Assembly (NCBI RefSeq): GCF_025399195.1
Contig: NW_026252100.1
Location: 1 to 64,000, forward strand
Length of the DNA: 64,000 nt
Origin: Umbelopsis ramanniana AG
Lineage: Eukaryota > Mucoromycota > Umbelopsidomycetes > Umbelopsidales > Umbelopsidaceae
Reading direction: 5' to 3'
Shown here: positions 11,126 to 23,833 of the stretch, piece after piece
How the letters are laid out: the number at the start of each line of letters is the position of its first letter
How positions within the stretch are numbered: the stretch's first letter is position 1
Program-made: the position numbers and the translations under genes
The notes under the pieces: model-generated
Told to the model about the DNA's origin: nothing
The model's database searches: none
The model's input: only the letters and a program-made list of their open reading frames with translations

Positions 11126-12794
11126 CTACACACCTGAGCTTCTAGTAGTCGTGTTCATATCTCCGTTTTCATAACCTTGCATCTCTTTGTTGGGCATATT
11201 TGTATTTCCTCCTGCTGAAAACAGGTAGAATGCGGATTGCTGAGAACCCATGGGAGGTAAAGCTTGGCTGTAGCCAGCCGAACCGGTAGCTTGTTGCTCA
11301 TTCTTAGTTCCTATATTGCTTGGTGGGGATGACCCTGTCATGGATGGAATATATGAACCACTGTTTCTGAGATTAGAGTTCTTTGCAATATAGAGCGGTC
11401 CCGATGACTCTCCGTTTTCCAGTCCATTGTCTATATTCTCTTGACTATACCCTTCGGTCTTTCTAGATTTGTCGACAAGTGGAGGAAGGCCGACTGAATA
11501 AGAATTGTTCTGGCTGTACGATGTATGCGGATAGCATTGATCTGGAGGCGCGCCACTTTGCATCTGCGAGTACTGATATTGACTGTTGTTGGGACGAACT
11601 AAACCTCCTACTGTCATCCCTGGCGATGGCGATGACGGATCGTTTCGATAAGGGTGCTCACTTGTGGCCTGCTGATTACGGTATTCCATTCCTGTCATCA
11701 AGCCGAGGTCCTCATGTGAGCCTAATGGCATTCTCGCCGACTGTTCTGGCGTCCCTAATTTGGCCGACTTTGCCGACACAGAAGTAGGTGACATTTGAGA
11801 ACGAGTTTCTAGGAGATACCCATAAGTGAGATTAGGCTCAGGTACCCGATTCCTTCAAAATATTTTTCTATTGACCATTACCTTGTCTGGAATGATCATA
11901 TTGCTGTCTATCCCATGATGAATTGTTGAACGTGTTGAGGCACGGATGATTTCGGTAATGTCCACTGAAATTCGGGAACTGAGACGCCGACGTACCCGCA
12001 GCCTGCGGTGACATGTACAAAAACACACTAGGATCATCCACAAACAATGGATAGAGCAACTCGATGATCTTGTATTGAGCAGCTAAGGCTTTGGCGCGAG
12101 CAAAGGTAATCCTAGTGAGTGTGGGTAGTCAGCATAGATTTCATTTTGTGAAAATGATCATTTTGGAATCCGGTCCTCTTTGCTTACCAGACGCCCTTGA
12201 GATGCATGGAGCCGACCTTGACGACAACGCGACCTTTTTCGTTTTTCAGTATCCCATCACGTTTGCCTCGAGACATTCCAACCACATTGAGAAGCTTTGT
12301 GCCATTGATCATGTCATTATCTGTGAAGAGAGAAGACGGTAAGGTTAATCTCCATCGGCTAACCGTGTTTCGACAAACAGGGTTGTCGCCCTTTGTGTTG
12401 TGACCCTTCTTATTGTGAGCCAATCAAATAACTCCTCACCTTGTCTTCTGGCAACACAGATGCTCCTAGCGTCTACCTGATAGCAAATTGTTCCTTCGTC
12501 TTCCCATAAATGAGTACTTAATTTTGGTCGTGGTGATATCATGGATCGTCCTCTTTGACTTTGCTGAGAGTCAGTCGGGGACTGCGGGGATTGCCAGGAC
12601 ATGGTATCACTTTGCTGTCCCCATGGTGACGATGGGCCATTATCAACCACACTTGAGCGATAATGTGAGTACATATCTTGGTTTAATGGCGGGGTATTAT
12701 TGGAGGCAGATGACTGATTGTTATAATAAGAGTTGCCGTGGTACGAGTACTGATCACTTGTATGACTGGTTCGATATGGGTTATCCATCATCAT
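11126..12794 (-). CDS. stuA: APSES-domain transcription factor, StuA type
   Basis: Nuclear bHLH-like regulator of development and morphogenesis in fungi (StuA/Efg1/Phd1/Sok2 group). Four exons (12440-12794, 12188-12320, 11882-12111, 11126-11808) give 466 residues. The APSES domain spans the first three exons: [85 protein letters not shown]. This order and the [10 protein letters not shown] core are characteristic. N- and C-terminal flanks are Ser/Gln/Asn/Pro-rich, as in activation regions of the family. Only one intron phase solution fits. The upstream region is long and gene-free, as is common for developmental regulators. Confidence 0.93.
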
Positions 12795-15010
12795 TTGGCG
12801 TGGTTCTGTTGTATTGTTTAATGCGTCAGGAAAACTGGTTGAGCGAGTGCAACAAACCTATTCGTCTTAGTTTTACCGGAACGAAAAAATAAAAAAAGTT
12901 ATTGAGCTAGAATTTTTTTTTTCTTTTGGGCGATCACACAAATATTGCTGGCAGGGCGTCAGAAGCTCGGTGATTGAAACTTGTATGAAGGTAAATGTAG
13001 ATTCTAGTAATCAGCTTCGAAACAGATTAGCGAAAGTAAAAACGAGACGAGGTGAGGTGATCAACGAATAAAAAGGTGCGAGTTTTTGTTGGTAAACACG
13101 ATATAGAGTCGCTTTCCGAGCAAAAGCAGAATAGAAGATGGAAAAACAAGCTTCTAGGAGCCAGGTTCTTCTCAGGTTTGCAATAAATAAAAAAATAAAA
13201 AGGTACCTAGAAACAAGAAAAGGACCCCAATAGGAACTCGGATGATGAGAAAGGAAGAGAGGAAAAGGAAGACCCTAGAGGGGGGAAACAGCTACGAAGA
13301 TCCCAAGATTGCACTTTATGGAAAGGGAAACGATCCAAGCGTGTAAAACAGGAATGATGAAGAGTAGCACGGCACCTTTGGGGCAATGGCTATGTAATCT
13401 TGCACCGTGGTCGGGATACTTTTACAGTCTCTTAAATTTGCCATGATTGGTACCGCTTCCCACTCTGTTATTTTAAATTGAACTGATGTCGGTGATTGTT
13501 CACATTATGAGAGAAAGACACAAAACAAAAATACCGAAGCAACACCACCCAATTCGGTCCAAGCCCAACCAAACCACCTAGCACCCTACCAGGCTATCTA
13601 CCCCAGCTCAGCAGCCCGTTGTATGAACATGGCAACCCAGTGAGGCGTTGCTGTCCCTTGCCAACAAATTCCCCTAGCTTTAAAATAACTCAGAGGAAGA
13701 TCTACCTATTTTCTGGACGCCAACCCTCTCCTTCCCGACGAGGAGACACCAGAATTTGTTTTCTTTTGCCCAAACCGCGTCCTTTTTGGGAGTTGCAAAC
13801 CCAAGGTATGAGTCAAAAGGAACAATTTCATTCTACTATAAGGAATACCATATAAGTCATTGTCACCAGCTCATCTCAGTGCAATAAGGATGATGTGGTT
13901 TTTTTTTCTAAAATGGATGGAAGGAGGGGGCCATGGAGCGTCAGATCCTATCTTATTCTTCTTTCATTGGGCTTCAGCTGATCTTAGGCATGTGTGCGAT
14001 ATAGATTATATCAAGTCAAGTGTTATTCAGTCAAGGTAGTGCCCAAGATCCACTAGGCGCTGTAGACCTCAGTACCCCCGCTCCACATTTTCTCGACTCC
14101 CTCACCTCCCGTAAATCCTTGTTCTCTGGCCGTTGACCTTTATCAATCACCGTCATGAGGGTTCAATAATAGAATGATGAAGCCAATATGCACCATTACG
14201 CATAAACGTGCTCAACATAGCATGTGCCGAACCTATTGCCGAGATAGCTAGTATTCCTTCTGTCACAGCGTCTAAACTACAGACCGATCGAAACAATTAC
14301 AAACCCGTTGATGGAATATGGTAAGCCAAGCTAATATTTAAATCTTAGCCTCGTTTATCTTACAATGTTGGGGACGATTTTCACCTCATGAGTTAAGACG
14401 CTCTTTATGTCATGTGTGATGATAGGCCGGCAGAATGGTAGCATTCTGTCAGTGGTGTTCAGTGTTACCTAGCAAACCAAGTTATCGCTTTTGAACCCTA
14501 CTGGTGAGGCACTCCGTGTTTGATGTTTCCTTGCTTTGGGCTGTTCTACTCGATTCCGATGCAGGGTGAAACCACTATCCGAGAGACTTTACCGCAATTT
14601 GATGACTGGCTCCGTGCACGCCCAATATGCATAACAGAACACATTGGGTGGGGGAGACTTGTTTTAATCCAAGCAAACAAAGAGGGTAAAAAAAAAAAAT
14701 TGGTTGCAAATGGCGACGTTTTGGCCATTTATGAATGCATTGCAAGTGATATTGTTTTGATTGTTCACCTCATTATGTATTGAGAAAAAACGCGTAGCTT
14801 GGTTCATCATGTGTGTACATTAAAAAAAAATTGGTTGGGGTTGGATGTTAAACTATTACAGGATGCTTTAAATCAAAGAAAATGGTTTGAATGGAACGGA
14901 TGTCCATTAAATGCTAAAAGAAAGAATACGATGCGTATTCAGAATAAACCAATTATCAATTTAATTAGCTGGTGTGGTGTATGCGGAGGTATGGGGAGAT
15001 ACATGTTCGT
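12795..15010. other. 2.2-kb gene-free region upstream of the APSES gene
   Basis: No spliced gene could be built on either strand. It contains purine-rich stretches (13180-13290), a C/A-rich pyrimidine patch (13560-13620) and two A-tract/ATTGG elements (ATTGG at 14699-14703 and 14830-14834). A long regulatory region or untranslated leader for the APSES gene is the simplest reading; this is inference. Confidence 0.5.
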
Positions 15011-16223
15011 TTAGTTGAAGCTGACAGAGCTCGGGGATCTTCTCATTCGCTTTCGCATATTCATATCCTCCAAACAATCATCGCAATACCATTTTCCAGC
15101 TGGAGGCTCCACCAAACCCACACACTGGTAATGAAACCATTCTCGCTCACACTGGGATAAATAAAAAGAAAAGAAGAGAGAGCGAAAGAAAAAGTCGGAT
15201 TAGTCATAATGGCCGTAAAACGCATATGGTAGCCGTGCCAAAAAGGTACAGCTTGAAACATGAACTTTCAGCCCAGAATACTCACACTCTCACTATCGCA
15301 TGCCACCATGTCTCCAAATGAAACTTGATTACAGTAGCAGTAAGTGGGTTCATTGGGGTCGATATCCAGGTCGGGTACACCGTCGGACCCTGCTTGGTTA
15401 GGATTAGGTCGAGACGAATGCGCTGTCCTGTTACTATAGAAATTATCAATTACTCAAGTCCTTCTTTTCACCGTCAAAGACCGAAATTTGAACATTACCT
15501 TTTACGTGATGAGCTAGGCACAAGTCCATGTGGCCTCTTGTGAGTCAAACCTGCGTTCATTTCGTTCACTGTAATCAACATTAGGCGCTTTGTACAACAT
15601 AATTGTCCTTTCCATACAAGCCATATTTCGAAAGCTTACCATGATCCATAAACAACTTGTCGTTTGAGGGTGCTTCTTTCTTTGTTCCTATCCAGTCGAC
15701 ACCTGACACACCGCTCTTTGTTATCTGAGAATCCAATCTCTCGATGTGCCGTGATATCAAGTCATACATTCGCATGGCCAGGTCAATCTTGTTATCCTGC
15801 TTCTGCATTGCTACTTTGTACTCCTTTTCAATTTGTAGTCTGGAGGCTACAAGGTTGATTGGCGGTGGCGACGGAGACACTGGTGTCGATGCGGGTGAGT
15901 TTGCAGTTGGTCGCGTTTGTTTGGTATATGATCGCCGGTGCTTGGTATAAGTTTCTCTGAGTTCTAAGAGAAAGGAGGCGAGCATCAGTATCACTCCCAT
16001 TTTGTCAACAGCCCAAAAAATCACTCATTTACTTTGAAATTCCTCGTCCATCGTTCGTAACTCGTGCATGTTTTGATCCATCTCTGACGGGAGATTGTGT
16101 AGCGCTGAGTTCGGAGTAAGATTAACAGGTAAGTTCTCAATGACTACAGGTTTGCATAATACGAATCACAATCTACTTACTCTCAAGGTAATCCTCAAAC
16201 AGATCGGCGATGGAAACACTCAT
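15011..16223 (-). CDS. ING-family PHD finger protein
   Basis: Chromatin reader that recruits histone acetyltransferase or deacetylase complexes to H3K4me3. Six exons (16181-16223, 16033-16104, 15640-15963, 15499-15568, 15286-15433, 15011-15151) give 265 residues. The N-terminal ING helical domain reads [20 protein letters not shown], then [16 protein letters not shown] and [11 protein letters not shown] basic, Ser-rich linker precedes the C-terminal [56 protein letters not shown], a complete C4HC3 set with the aromatic-cage residues expected for H3K4me3. The acceptor of exon 5 (TAGTAACAG) has an in-frame 6-nt alternative. Which ING complex it serves cannot be told from sequence. Confidence 0.93.
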
Positions 16224-16436
16224 GCTGACCGCTACGAATTGGGGCAAGAAGAAGGGAAAAAGGAACGTAGAATGGAAACCGTTGAAAGAACTGACTCCGC
16301 CTTTAACACTCAGATGCAAAGCCACAGCTGTCACAATTGGTCACGTGTGCGCCGAACCGTGGTTGGATTTCCGAGCAAGGCCACTGAGTCGAGTGCGGCC
16401 AGTAATAATTAATTTTGAAATCCACCATACCAAGCA

Positions 16437-18523
16437 ATGTCGCGCATTGTTGGTCCAGCAACGCTGAAGTGGGCCAAGAATACGTCTAGAATATGTCAAA
16501 GACATTTTTCCTCAACCCACGGCCAGTTTGTACCCTGGTCGACCCTCCTCAACTCATCGACAACGGCTCGCCTACGCAATGGTAAAGTAAACCCACCTTA
16601 GCCTTCCTTTCATACAACACTTGACGTCGATAAAGACACATATATCGTGAATATCGGCTGACTTTATGTTTAGATTTTGTTCCCTCGTTGGCTGCTGCAT
16701 CATCGCTTTTTCAACAACAGGTTCGTTAAATACGCTGTCAATGTGAACTTTTTGCATGATCATTTCTAACCGCTTTGTCAATAGCAGAGGTCGTTTCATG
16801 CTACAGGTAAATAACAACACTCAGCATTAAACACATATTGCGTTTCATTTATATCTATATTATTCCTTTGCCTAAAACTTGTTCTCCATCCATCATATTT
16901 CTATTTTAGCACCGTCAAATGCGATGAAGAAGGATCCATATGAAGTCTTGGGTATCAGTAAAACAGCTTCACAAGGAGACATCAAAAAGGCATATTACCA
17001 ACTGGCCAAGAAATACCACCCGGATACAAACAAAGACAAAGATGCACGAGAAAAGTTTGTAGAGATTCAAGGTGCATACGAAATTTTATCAGACGAATCA
17101 AAGAAAGCCCAATACGATCAGTATGGACATTCCTTCACCGATGGTATGTACGATTACCACATTTCAGTAACGGAATACATTTACAATGGCTCAACATGTT
17201 TATTGAATATCCTTTTTGACACATAGGACCTGGTCCAGGAGGATTTGGAGGAGGTGCTGGTGGACCTGGCGGTTTCCCTGGCGGTTTCGATCCAAACGAC
17301 ATTTTCAGCCAATTCTTTGGTGGTGGATTCGGCGGACGTGCATCAACAGGCCCTGGTGGCGTCGGTGGCGATCCATTCCGTACCGTGGCAGGCGAAGATA
17401 TTCAGACACCATTGACCATTTCCTTCATGGATGCTGCCAAAGGTGCCACCAAACACGTCACGGTAGACAAGATTGTCGACTGTCCCCCATGCAAGGGCTC
17501 AGGCGTCAAGGCAGGAAGCTCAAAAGAAACGTGCAAGACGTGCGGAGGTTCAGGCGTACAGACTATCATGGTGGGTGGATTCCATATGCAAACCACTTGC
17601 GGTACTTGCGGAGGTGCAGGAAGCGCCATCCCACCTGGCGCTGGATGCACGTCATGTAACGGCATTGGCAGAGTTCGAGAACAAAAGACAATACAAGTCA
17701 ATATTCCGCCAGGAGTTGATAACAATTCCAGAATTCGAGTGGCTGGTGAAGGTGATGCTCCCATGAAGGGCAGTGGTCCTCGCGGTGATCTATTTGTTTC
17801 ATTAAATGTAAGTACTCGTCTGTTCTGAAGGTGGCTGCTGTATGCGGGCAACAGCGTGCTCGAATGGCACGCTGAATGGCGCGTTCAAGACATGCTCAGT
17901 CCCTGGTGTCATTTCAAATGAAGCGGTCAACGTGAAACTTTTGGCTGACAATGCTCTCTAGATATTACCATCCAAGATCTTTAGACGACAGGAGGCTGAC
18001 GTCTTTGTAAACGCCAAGATACCATTCTACAAAGCCATTCTCGGTGGCACTATTCGAGTACCAACCATTGATGGAGATGTCGAACTCAAGGTTCCTGCCG
18101 GATCACAGCCAGAAGACAACATTTCTTTACGAAGCAGAGGTATTCGTCGTCTGCGCAGCACCACACGCGGCGATCAAATTGTTACATTGAAAATAGAATT
18201 GCCAAGGTGAGTCAAACTTTTCTTTGCTGCAGTGATTTCTACTTCAGCAGTCAATAACCTATCTACGCCGCCCTGTTTTTAGATCCTTGCCTGAAAAGCA
18301 AAAAGAGATCATTGAGCGATATGCAGCCATTGTGGATTCGGATTATGCACCAAAGAGTGCCTCGGACGTATCATCGGAAGATCACAGCAGCAGTGCTACG
18401 GACGATGAATCAAAGGGTTCCACAGACAAGGACGGATTCTTCAAGAATGCTTTTGGCAAGTTTAAGGGCAAGCTGTCTTCAGACGAAGAAGAAGACCAAA
18501 AGCCCAACAAAAAGAAGGATTAG
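16437..18523 (+). CDS. MDJ1: Mitochondrial DnaJ co-chaperone (Mdj1 type)
   Basis: Stimulates mitochondrial Hsp70 during folding of matrix proteins. Six exons (16437-16586, 16785-16806, 16910-17143, 17227-17807, 17962-18206, 18283-18523) give 490 residues. The leader is Arg/Ser/Thr-rich with a RSFHATA site typical of matrix targeting. Then come a J domain ([20 protein letters not shown], with HPD near residue 94), a Gly/Phe region, four CxxCxGxG zinc motifs ([32 protein letters not shown], residues about 221-285), and the substrate-binding C-terminal domain. The tail is acidic and Lys-rich. The 22-nt second exon is needed for phase; its acceptor TAGCAG is a tandem that would shift one residue. 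An upstream frame reading MSKTFFLNP was rejected because it stops. Confidence 0.93.
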
Positions 18524-18796
18524 TGTATCGATTGTGTTTGGGGTGGCCATTTCAATGGTTTCCAATGATTTCAACGGTCGTCGATTGCTTTTCAGTTGCC
18601 TTACAATCGCTTTTAATGACTTTCATTTGAATAGTGTTTAGAATGATAAAAGTATCATGGTAGAAAATAAAAATAAAAAAAAATCACGTAGACAAAAAGA
18701 AGCCCCCTTTCTTTACCGTTCGCTGCTCTGGAAATTGAATTTTAAAACAACGACTCGCTGTACATGCCGCGCCTTTCGTATCCAAAACTCGCCAAC

Positions 18797-19715
18797 ATGG
18801 TCAAACGTGGTGCACTCATTGTGCTTGAAGGCTGTGACCGATCCGGGAAATCAACACAGTGCTCCAATCTCGTCAACTACCTGACTGCATGCAACATTGA
18901 CTCGAAGCTTCTAAAATTTCCAGGTAATTTGACGCCAAACTAGATCGTTGGCCCCTGCGAAATCCATAGCCTTGCTAACGGCCAAGATAGATAGAACAAC
19001 CAGCACAGGACAAATGATCAACTCATACTTGACCAATGCAACCGAACTAAACGACCAAGCAGTCCACTTATTGTTCTCTGCTAATCGCTGGGAAGCCATG
19101 TAAGTTTCAAAACTTTGGATAGTCCCGTGCTCTCCTCCGTCGTATTGGCACGTTTGTCACTTTTTTAATTAACCGACATCCGCGCACAGGGATAATATGC
19201 GCTCAATGCTTCTCTCTGGTACCACGCTGGTCGTGGATCGATACGTATATTCAGGCGTGGCATTTACTGCGGCAAAGGTAAGCAAAGAGTCGACCGAAAG
19301 GCAGTAAGCGGATGGTAGTTCTGATCACGCTACGCGTTAGGGCCTGGATATGAATTGGTGCAAGCAGCCCGATGTCGGCTTGCTCACACCTGATCTGGTG
19401 CTGTTTCTGGATTTACCCATTGAAGCTGCTGAGCAACGCGGTGGATTCGGAGAGGAGCGATATGAGAAACGCGAAATGCAAATCAATGTACGAGAGTTGT
19501 TTTTGCAACTTCAGGACTCTTTGTGGCAGGTAGGACCGTTAATAGTTTTGCAATACATTCTCAAGCATGCTTTAACTCTCTTCGATATGTGACAGTTGAT
19601 TGACGCCAACAGAACCATGCAAGAAATTGAAATGGATATTCGACAACGTGTTCTATCGACTCTTGACACCATCCATGACAAGCCTTTAAAGCAAGATTTG
19701 TGGACAAATAAATAG
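18797..19715 (+). CDS. CDC8: Thymidylate kinase (dTMP kinase)
   Basis: Phosphorylates dTMP to dTDP with ATP, essential for dTTP supply. Five exons (18797-18923, 18991-19099, 19190-19277, 19341-19529, 19596-19715) give 210 residues, close to the family norm of about 215. Motifs: P-loop [11 protein letters not shown] near the N-terminus, the FP(D)RTT sequence that contacts the substrate, [12 protein letters not shown] (DRY motif), [20 protein letters not shown], and [21 protein letters not shown] forming the LID. An AATAAA lies about 45 nt after the stop. The start is the first ATG, giving [14 protein letters not shown] directly before the P-loop. Confidence 0.95.
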
Positions 19716-19842
19716 ATGGGACTATATAATGCTACTGTAGGTTGATTTATAGAAGGAAATAAAATAAAGAGAAGAGAGATATAATAACCAAAACAGGCGT
19801 TGAAAAGATGGCGGGTGTTTCTACTTTCATCTACTACTTTTT

Positions 19843-22464
19843 CTACTTGCCGGCAAGCCCTCGCATTCGATCCAATTCCTTTTGAACGTCCTTTCGGCTC
19901 ATTGGTGCTCTCCTCGTATCATCGCTACTAGTTCGTCCACTGGCCGTCGGTGATGTTGATGATGGAGTGGGTGATGCTGCTCCTCCAGACGATGCTTTTT
20001 TGGACAAGAGAGATTGGAAAAAATTGGCAAGCACTTCATTTTGAGATGGTCCACCTGTACCATTTGGAGAAGCAGGTCCACCTGGACTAGTAGGACTCGT
20101 TGCTCTTTCTCCCAATGTTGAGGGAGAGTAGTTGGATTTGGCACTGCTGCCTTTACCCAATGATGATTCCTGAGAGAGAAAAAAAAAAAAAAAAGCCATA
20201 CTGTTAAGCCCATAACGTCGACAATTTCAACCAGTGTGTAAAACATGCACGCGTACTGACCTTAACTCGGCCGAGTTTGGCTAGACGACCAGCGATATCA
20301 TCAGTATCTAGATCTCTGTCCGCTCCCATGTTGGTAAGGTTGATAGCGGTGGTCGAAACTCCCAATGGTCCCATAACACTCGGCATGGTAGACGATGCAA
20401 GAGCTCCAGTGCCTGGTCTGCTCGGACTCTCAGATGTTCTTTGCAAAGTTTCAAAATGTCGCTCAAGGAACACCTGCTCATCCTCTGCCGCAATTGCTGG
20501 TTGAAGATTCAGAGGCTATCAATGAAGGGGATGAGTGATACAGATAGTTCAAGTTGTTTCCACTCGCTCATTTTGAAGTCAACTCTCTCACTCCATGCCT
20601 CAGCTATTTCTTACCTGCTCATCCGCTTCCGGGTCTGGTATTACTTCTTCAAAGACTTTTCGAGCTCCTCCTTCATGTTCATCATCTTCGCCAAGATCAT
20701 CATCCCACTCGCTGCTGGCACCTTCACAATCGAATCCTTCTCGAAGCACCCGGATCTTGCCCCACGAATCCCATCCTGCTGGTACCAGCACAGTGTCTCG
20801 TTCTACTACCATGGCTCGTGTCGAAAATGGGTACGGTTTGGTTGGTACTGTCAGTAGGCGATGTAGAATATATTGTCGCAAGTTGTGGAAGGTATGGGGA
20901 TGCAGAGTAGACGTATAAAATAGGGCTGCTCCGTCTAAAATTGGATATACGTTTATGAGATGAGTCGCACTTATAGCATTGATGCCACTCCGAAGCTCAA
21001 AACTCACATTTCATACTGATCGTTCGCAATGTCTGCTGTATAAAGTCAAATTGCTCTTCTTTGTAATCTTGGGTATGTTCATGATGACTGATGAGGTCGC
21101 TCTGTACACGATGCACATTTAATAACGGTGACTATACTCTTTAAGTACGCAGGTTATCTATTGAAAACTGACCTTGCAGCACACAATCGCTATGGGTATT
21201 CCAAGGTTCGTGGTCAGAGAACCTTGCGTAAGTGGCAGAGTGACTTGATCTGCCGTCGTTGTCGTAGTCACTAGCGGAGCAGAGGCGGTGGGCACGGAGC
21301 TAGAAAAAGTTGAACTGGACGCGCCGTTTGCATTGACATTGAACGGCTCCACATAAGTTTGCAAATAGTGTTCCACTGTGTGATCCAAGGTCAGCATTCA
21401 ATTTGAAGTTCATTGTTCGTTCTTTGTCGTCCTTACCCTTTTCCTTTAATTCGTCCACAAGTGCTTGTCCTCGGCTCCACTCATGCTCAGATTGCGCTTT
21501 GCCTTCCTTGCATACATTGTCTATTAATCCTTCCAGCACCTTGATCCATCGTTGTAAAGTTTCAATAAAATTCCATGGCTTCGACCAATCAAGCACAAGT
21601 ACAATCATGGAATCAGCAATGGTATGAGTATTGATGGCAAAATTGAGTAGAGGCAAGTATTCAGGGGCAGACAGGCCAAGCTGGTATAACGCCAAACGTG
21701 CAATGGTATCTAAAGACACGAGTACAATCCGTATATGACATGGTCAATAGCTGAGATACCGAGGTACACTCGGTGAATCTTCCATAGACGACTTGATCCT
21801 TACCTTCGTTCTCATCATCTGCAACTTCAACGTAGGTGAATCCGAGAGCAAGCTCATTCTTTGTGTCTTCGTCCAAATTATCTACCGACATAGGTGTAAC
21901 CTGGCTGGTAGCAACATTCAATAATGGTGTTGGTTGTTGTTCGTCTTGTTCCGAGTCGGCAGGAACAGGTTTCGGTCCAGTATCGTGCTTGATATTGTGT
22001 ATCAGAGTCGATTTGCCCGAGTGAGGGTCGCCTGGAAAAAAAAAATTAGCAATCTTCTCTTCTAGCTAATAAGTTGACTTCAAACACGACGATGTACCTA
22101 GGATGAGTACATTCTTAGTAGGCACCATCTTTGTAGACGCTACGCCTTGCAAAATAGTCGACCACGTTTCTTCTTTTGTTTGCTCAGTTCCATTAACAGC
22201 TTGCTGTCCTCCGTTGGAAACACTTGCAAGGTCGGAGGAATCTCTGGCAAGCGTTGAAGCCATTTTGGATGATGAAGCGCTAAGCATTTGGAAGCCAATA
22301 TCGGCCACCTTTTCCACAAACGTTTTCGAGTCCAAATGCTGGTCGCGAATCCTATGGACCTGAAATTGAAAATCCTTGCTGATGTCACCCCAATTATGCA
22401 AATCTGCATTTCGTTCAGGAATACTGGTTCCAAAATCACCATGCCTACAAAATCGAAAAGCCAT
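19843..22464 (-). CDS. Cytoplasmic dynein 1 light intermediate chain
   Basis: Dynein subunit that links the motor heavy chain to cargo adaptors. Eight exons (22098-22464, 21804-22031, 21437-21709, 21173-21375, 21008-21101, 20615-20934, 20261-20515, 19843-20169) read in phase. The Ras-like domain begins ETWSTILQGVAS, then NVLILGDPHSGKSTLIHNIK with a P-loop across an intron. Later blocks MIVLVLDWSKPWNFIETLQR, VEHYLQTYVEPF, GIPIAIVCCK and DGAALFYTSTLHP follow the family order. The C-terminal adaptor-binding part is Ser/Pro/Gly-rich and ends KDVQKELDRMRGLAGK. From the most upstream ATG it is 688 residues, but the family core starts later. A start at 22263 (MASTLARDSS, 621 residues) or 22287 is equally possible. 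It lies head to head with the Arb2-domain gene. Confidence 0.92.
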
Positions 22465-22478
22465 ATTGTCTCTCGGAA

Positions 22479-23833
22479 ATGCTTCGCAAAAAACCAAAAA
22501 ATAAGGAAGTTGAATCATTCCCGTCTACCCTGGCTGGTTTTGGGTACTACGTCAAGCCTGATGGATCCATACGTAGTATACAGTCAGGTATGCTGCATCG
22601 CCTTTCAGGATTCACAAAAGGTACAAATACTCATTCATCTAACCTTGCTTGCCACCCACCAGACACACCTTACGATTTCGAATATAAGCTCAAGGATAGA
22701 GTTTATAATGAAGCTAGATACGAAGCTTTCACAAGTATGATTCTATTCTTTTGCACCTGGCTGCACCCTCCTTCTCTCCAGCTTCTTCTGCGTTCTGACT
22801 TTCTTTTCGTTAGGGATCATCGCTGACATGGTAATCCAAAAGTTAGAGCAGCTACCTCTCAATATGATCAAAGCTCCTGTCCCTTCCAACGTGACAATTG
22901 GATCCTCCGAACCACATACCTATATTCTTATGACACGAGACGCCTTGACGACTCCAGACAAGCTCCTAGTTCTCATCCCCGGCAGCCAACTTTCCATTGG
23001 TCAATGGTCCAGACGCGTAATGTGCGACGATAATATTAATGAAGGATCCATGATTACAACATGTTTGAAAGCGCTAGAACAGGGCTATCAAGTCATTATA
23101 ACAAACCCAAATGCCAACTATTGGTCCGCTAATCAGAGCTGGGTAAGTATTACCTTCATCTGGCCGCGCTTTCTTCCTCATTTCTCATAATCACTCTTGT
23201 AGAACAAAAGAATGGGGTCCAAATCTATCTATATTTCAGAAAGCGACACACCAGAGAACCACATACACCACGTATTTGAGCATTATATCAAACCTTCGGC
23301 CGCTTCGAACATAGCCATCATGGGCCAAGGCTGGGCTGGACATCTAATCGAAGAACAACTCAATTCCAATTTCGATTTGTTCAAGGAAAAGGTTAAAGCA
23401 ATCGCATTAGCTGATTCTGTCCACTCAAGGGACATGGTAGAAGGTGATGATAAGCGCGTCTTTTTATTTGAAAAGGTTACGAATTGGATGGCGTCCGTAG
23501 AAGAAAAGAAAGATGCCATTATTCGTGATCCTCGCTTTGGTTGTACTTGCATTTCAGCTGGTAAGTAGAAAGCTTAAAATGTTGCTAAAACGTGGATGCA
23601 ACTCGCTCACCACTCCTATTCAATACCTACTCTTAGGTGTGGAAATTGCAGATTTTACTCTTCCGACCTCACTCAACGATATGTTCAAGTTTTATCAACG
23701 CCAATTTGGTGAGCAAACATTCGAAGATGAGATAGTCACGAATAGCGCCAGACAAGAGATGGAAGAAAATGAGTTAGAGGATCTCAATGAATTTATCACG
23801 GTAGTTGATCGTGATGAGAATGTGGAAATTTAA
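22479..23833 (+). CDS. Arb2-domain protein (FAM172A/Arb2 family)
   Basis: Five exons (22479-22587, 22663-22734, 22814-23142, 23203-23560, 23637-23833) give 354 residues. The order of an N-terminal segment TLAGFGYYVKPDGSIRS, DTPYDFEYKLKDRVYNEARY, the core LLVLIPGSQLSIGQWSRR, and SDTPENHIHHVFEHYI matches Arb2-domain proteins. In fission yeast Arb2 is a subunit of the Argonaute chaperone complex; the animal relative acts in transcript regulation. The alpha/beta-hydrolase-like fold is expected. The usual nucleophile elbow position reads MGQGWAG, with no serine, so a non-catalytic scaffold role is likely. The C-terminus is acidic. The start codon is 14 bp from the most upstream ATG of the dynein gene on the opposite strand. 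Confidence 0.85.

Noticed and set aside
13619-13855. 78-codon plus-strand frame upstream of the APSES gene
   Set aside because: Low-complexity Pro/Arg content from a C-rich patch; no supporting signals.
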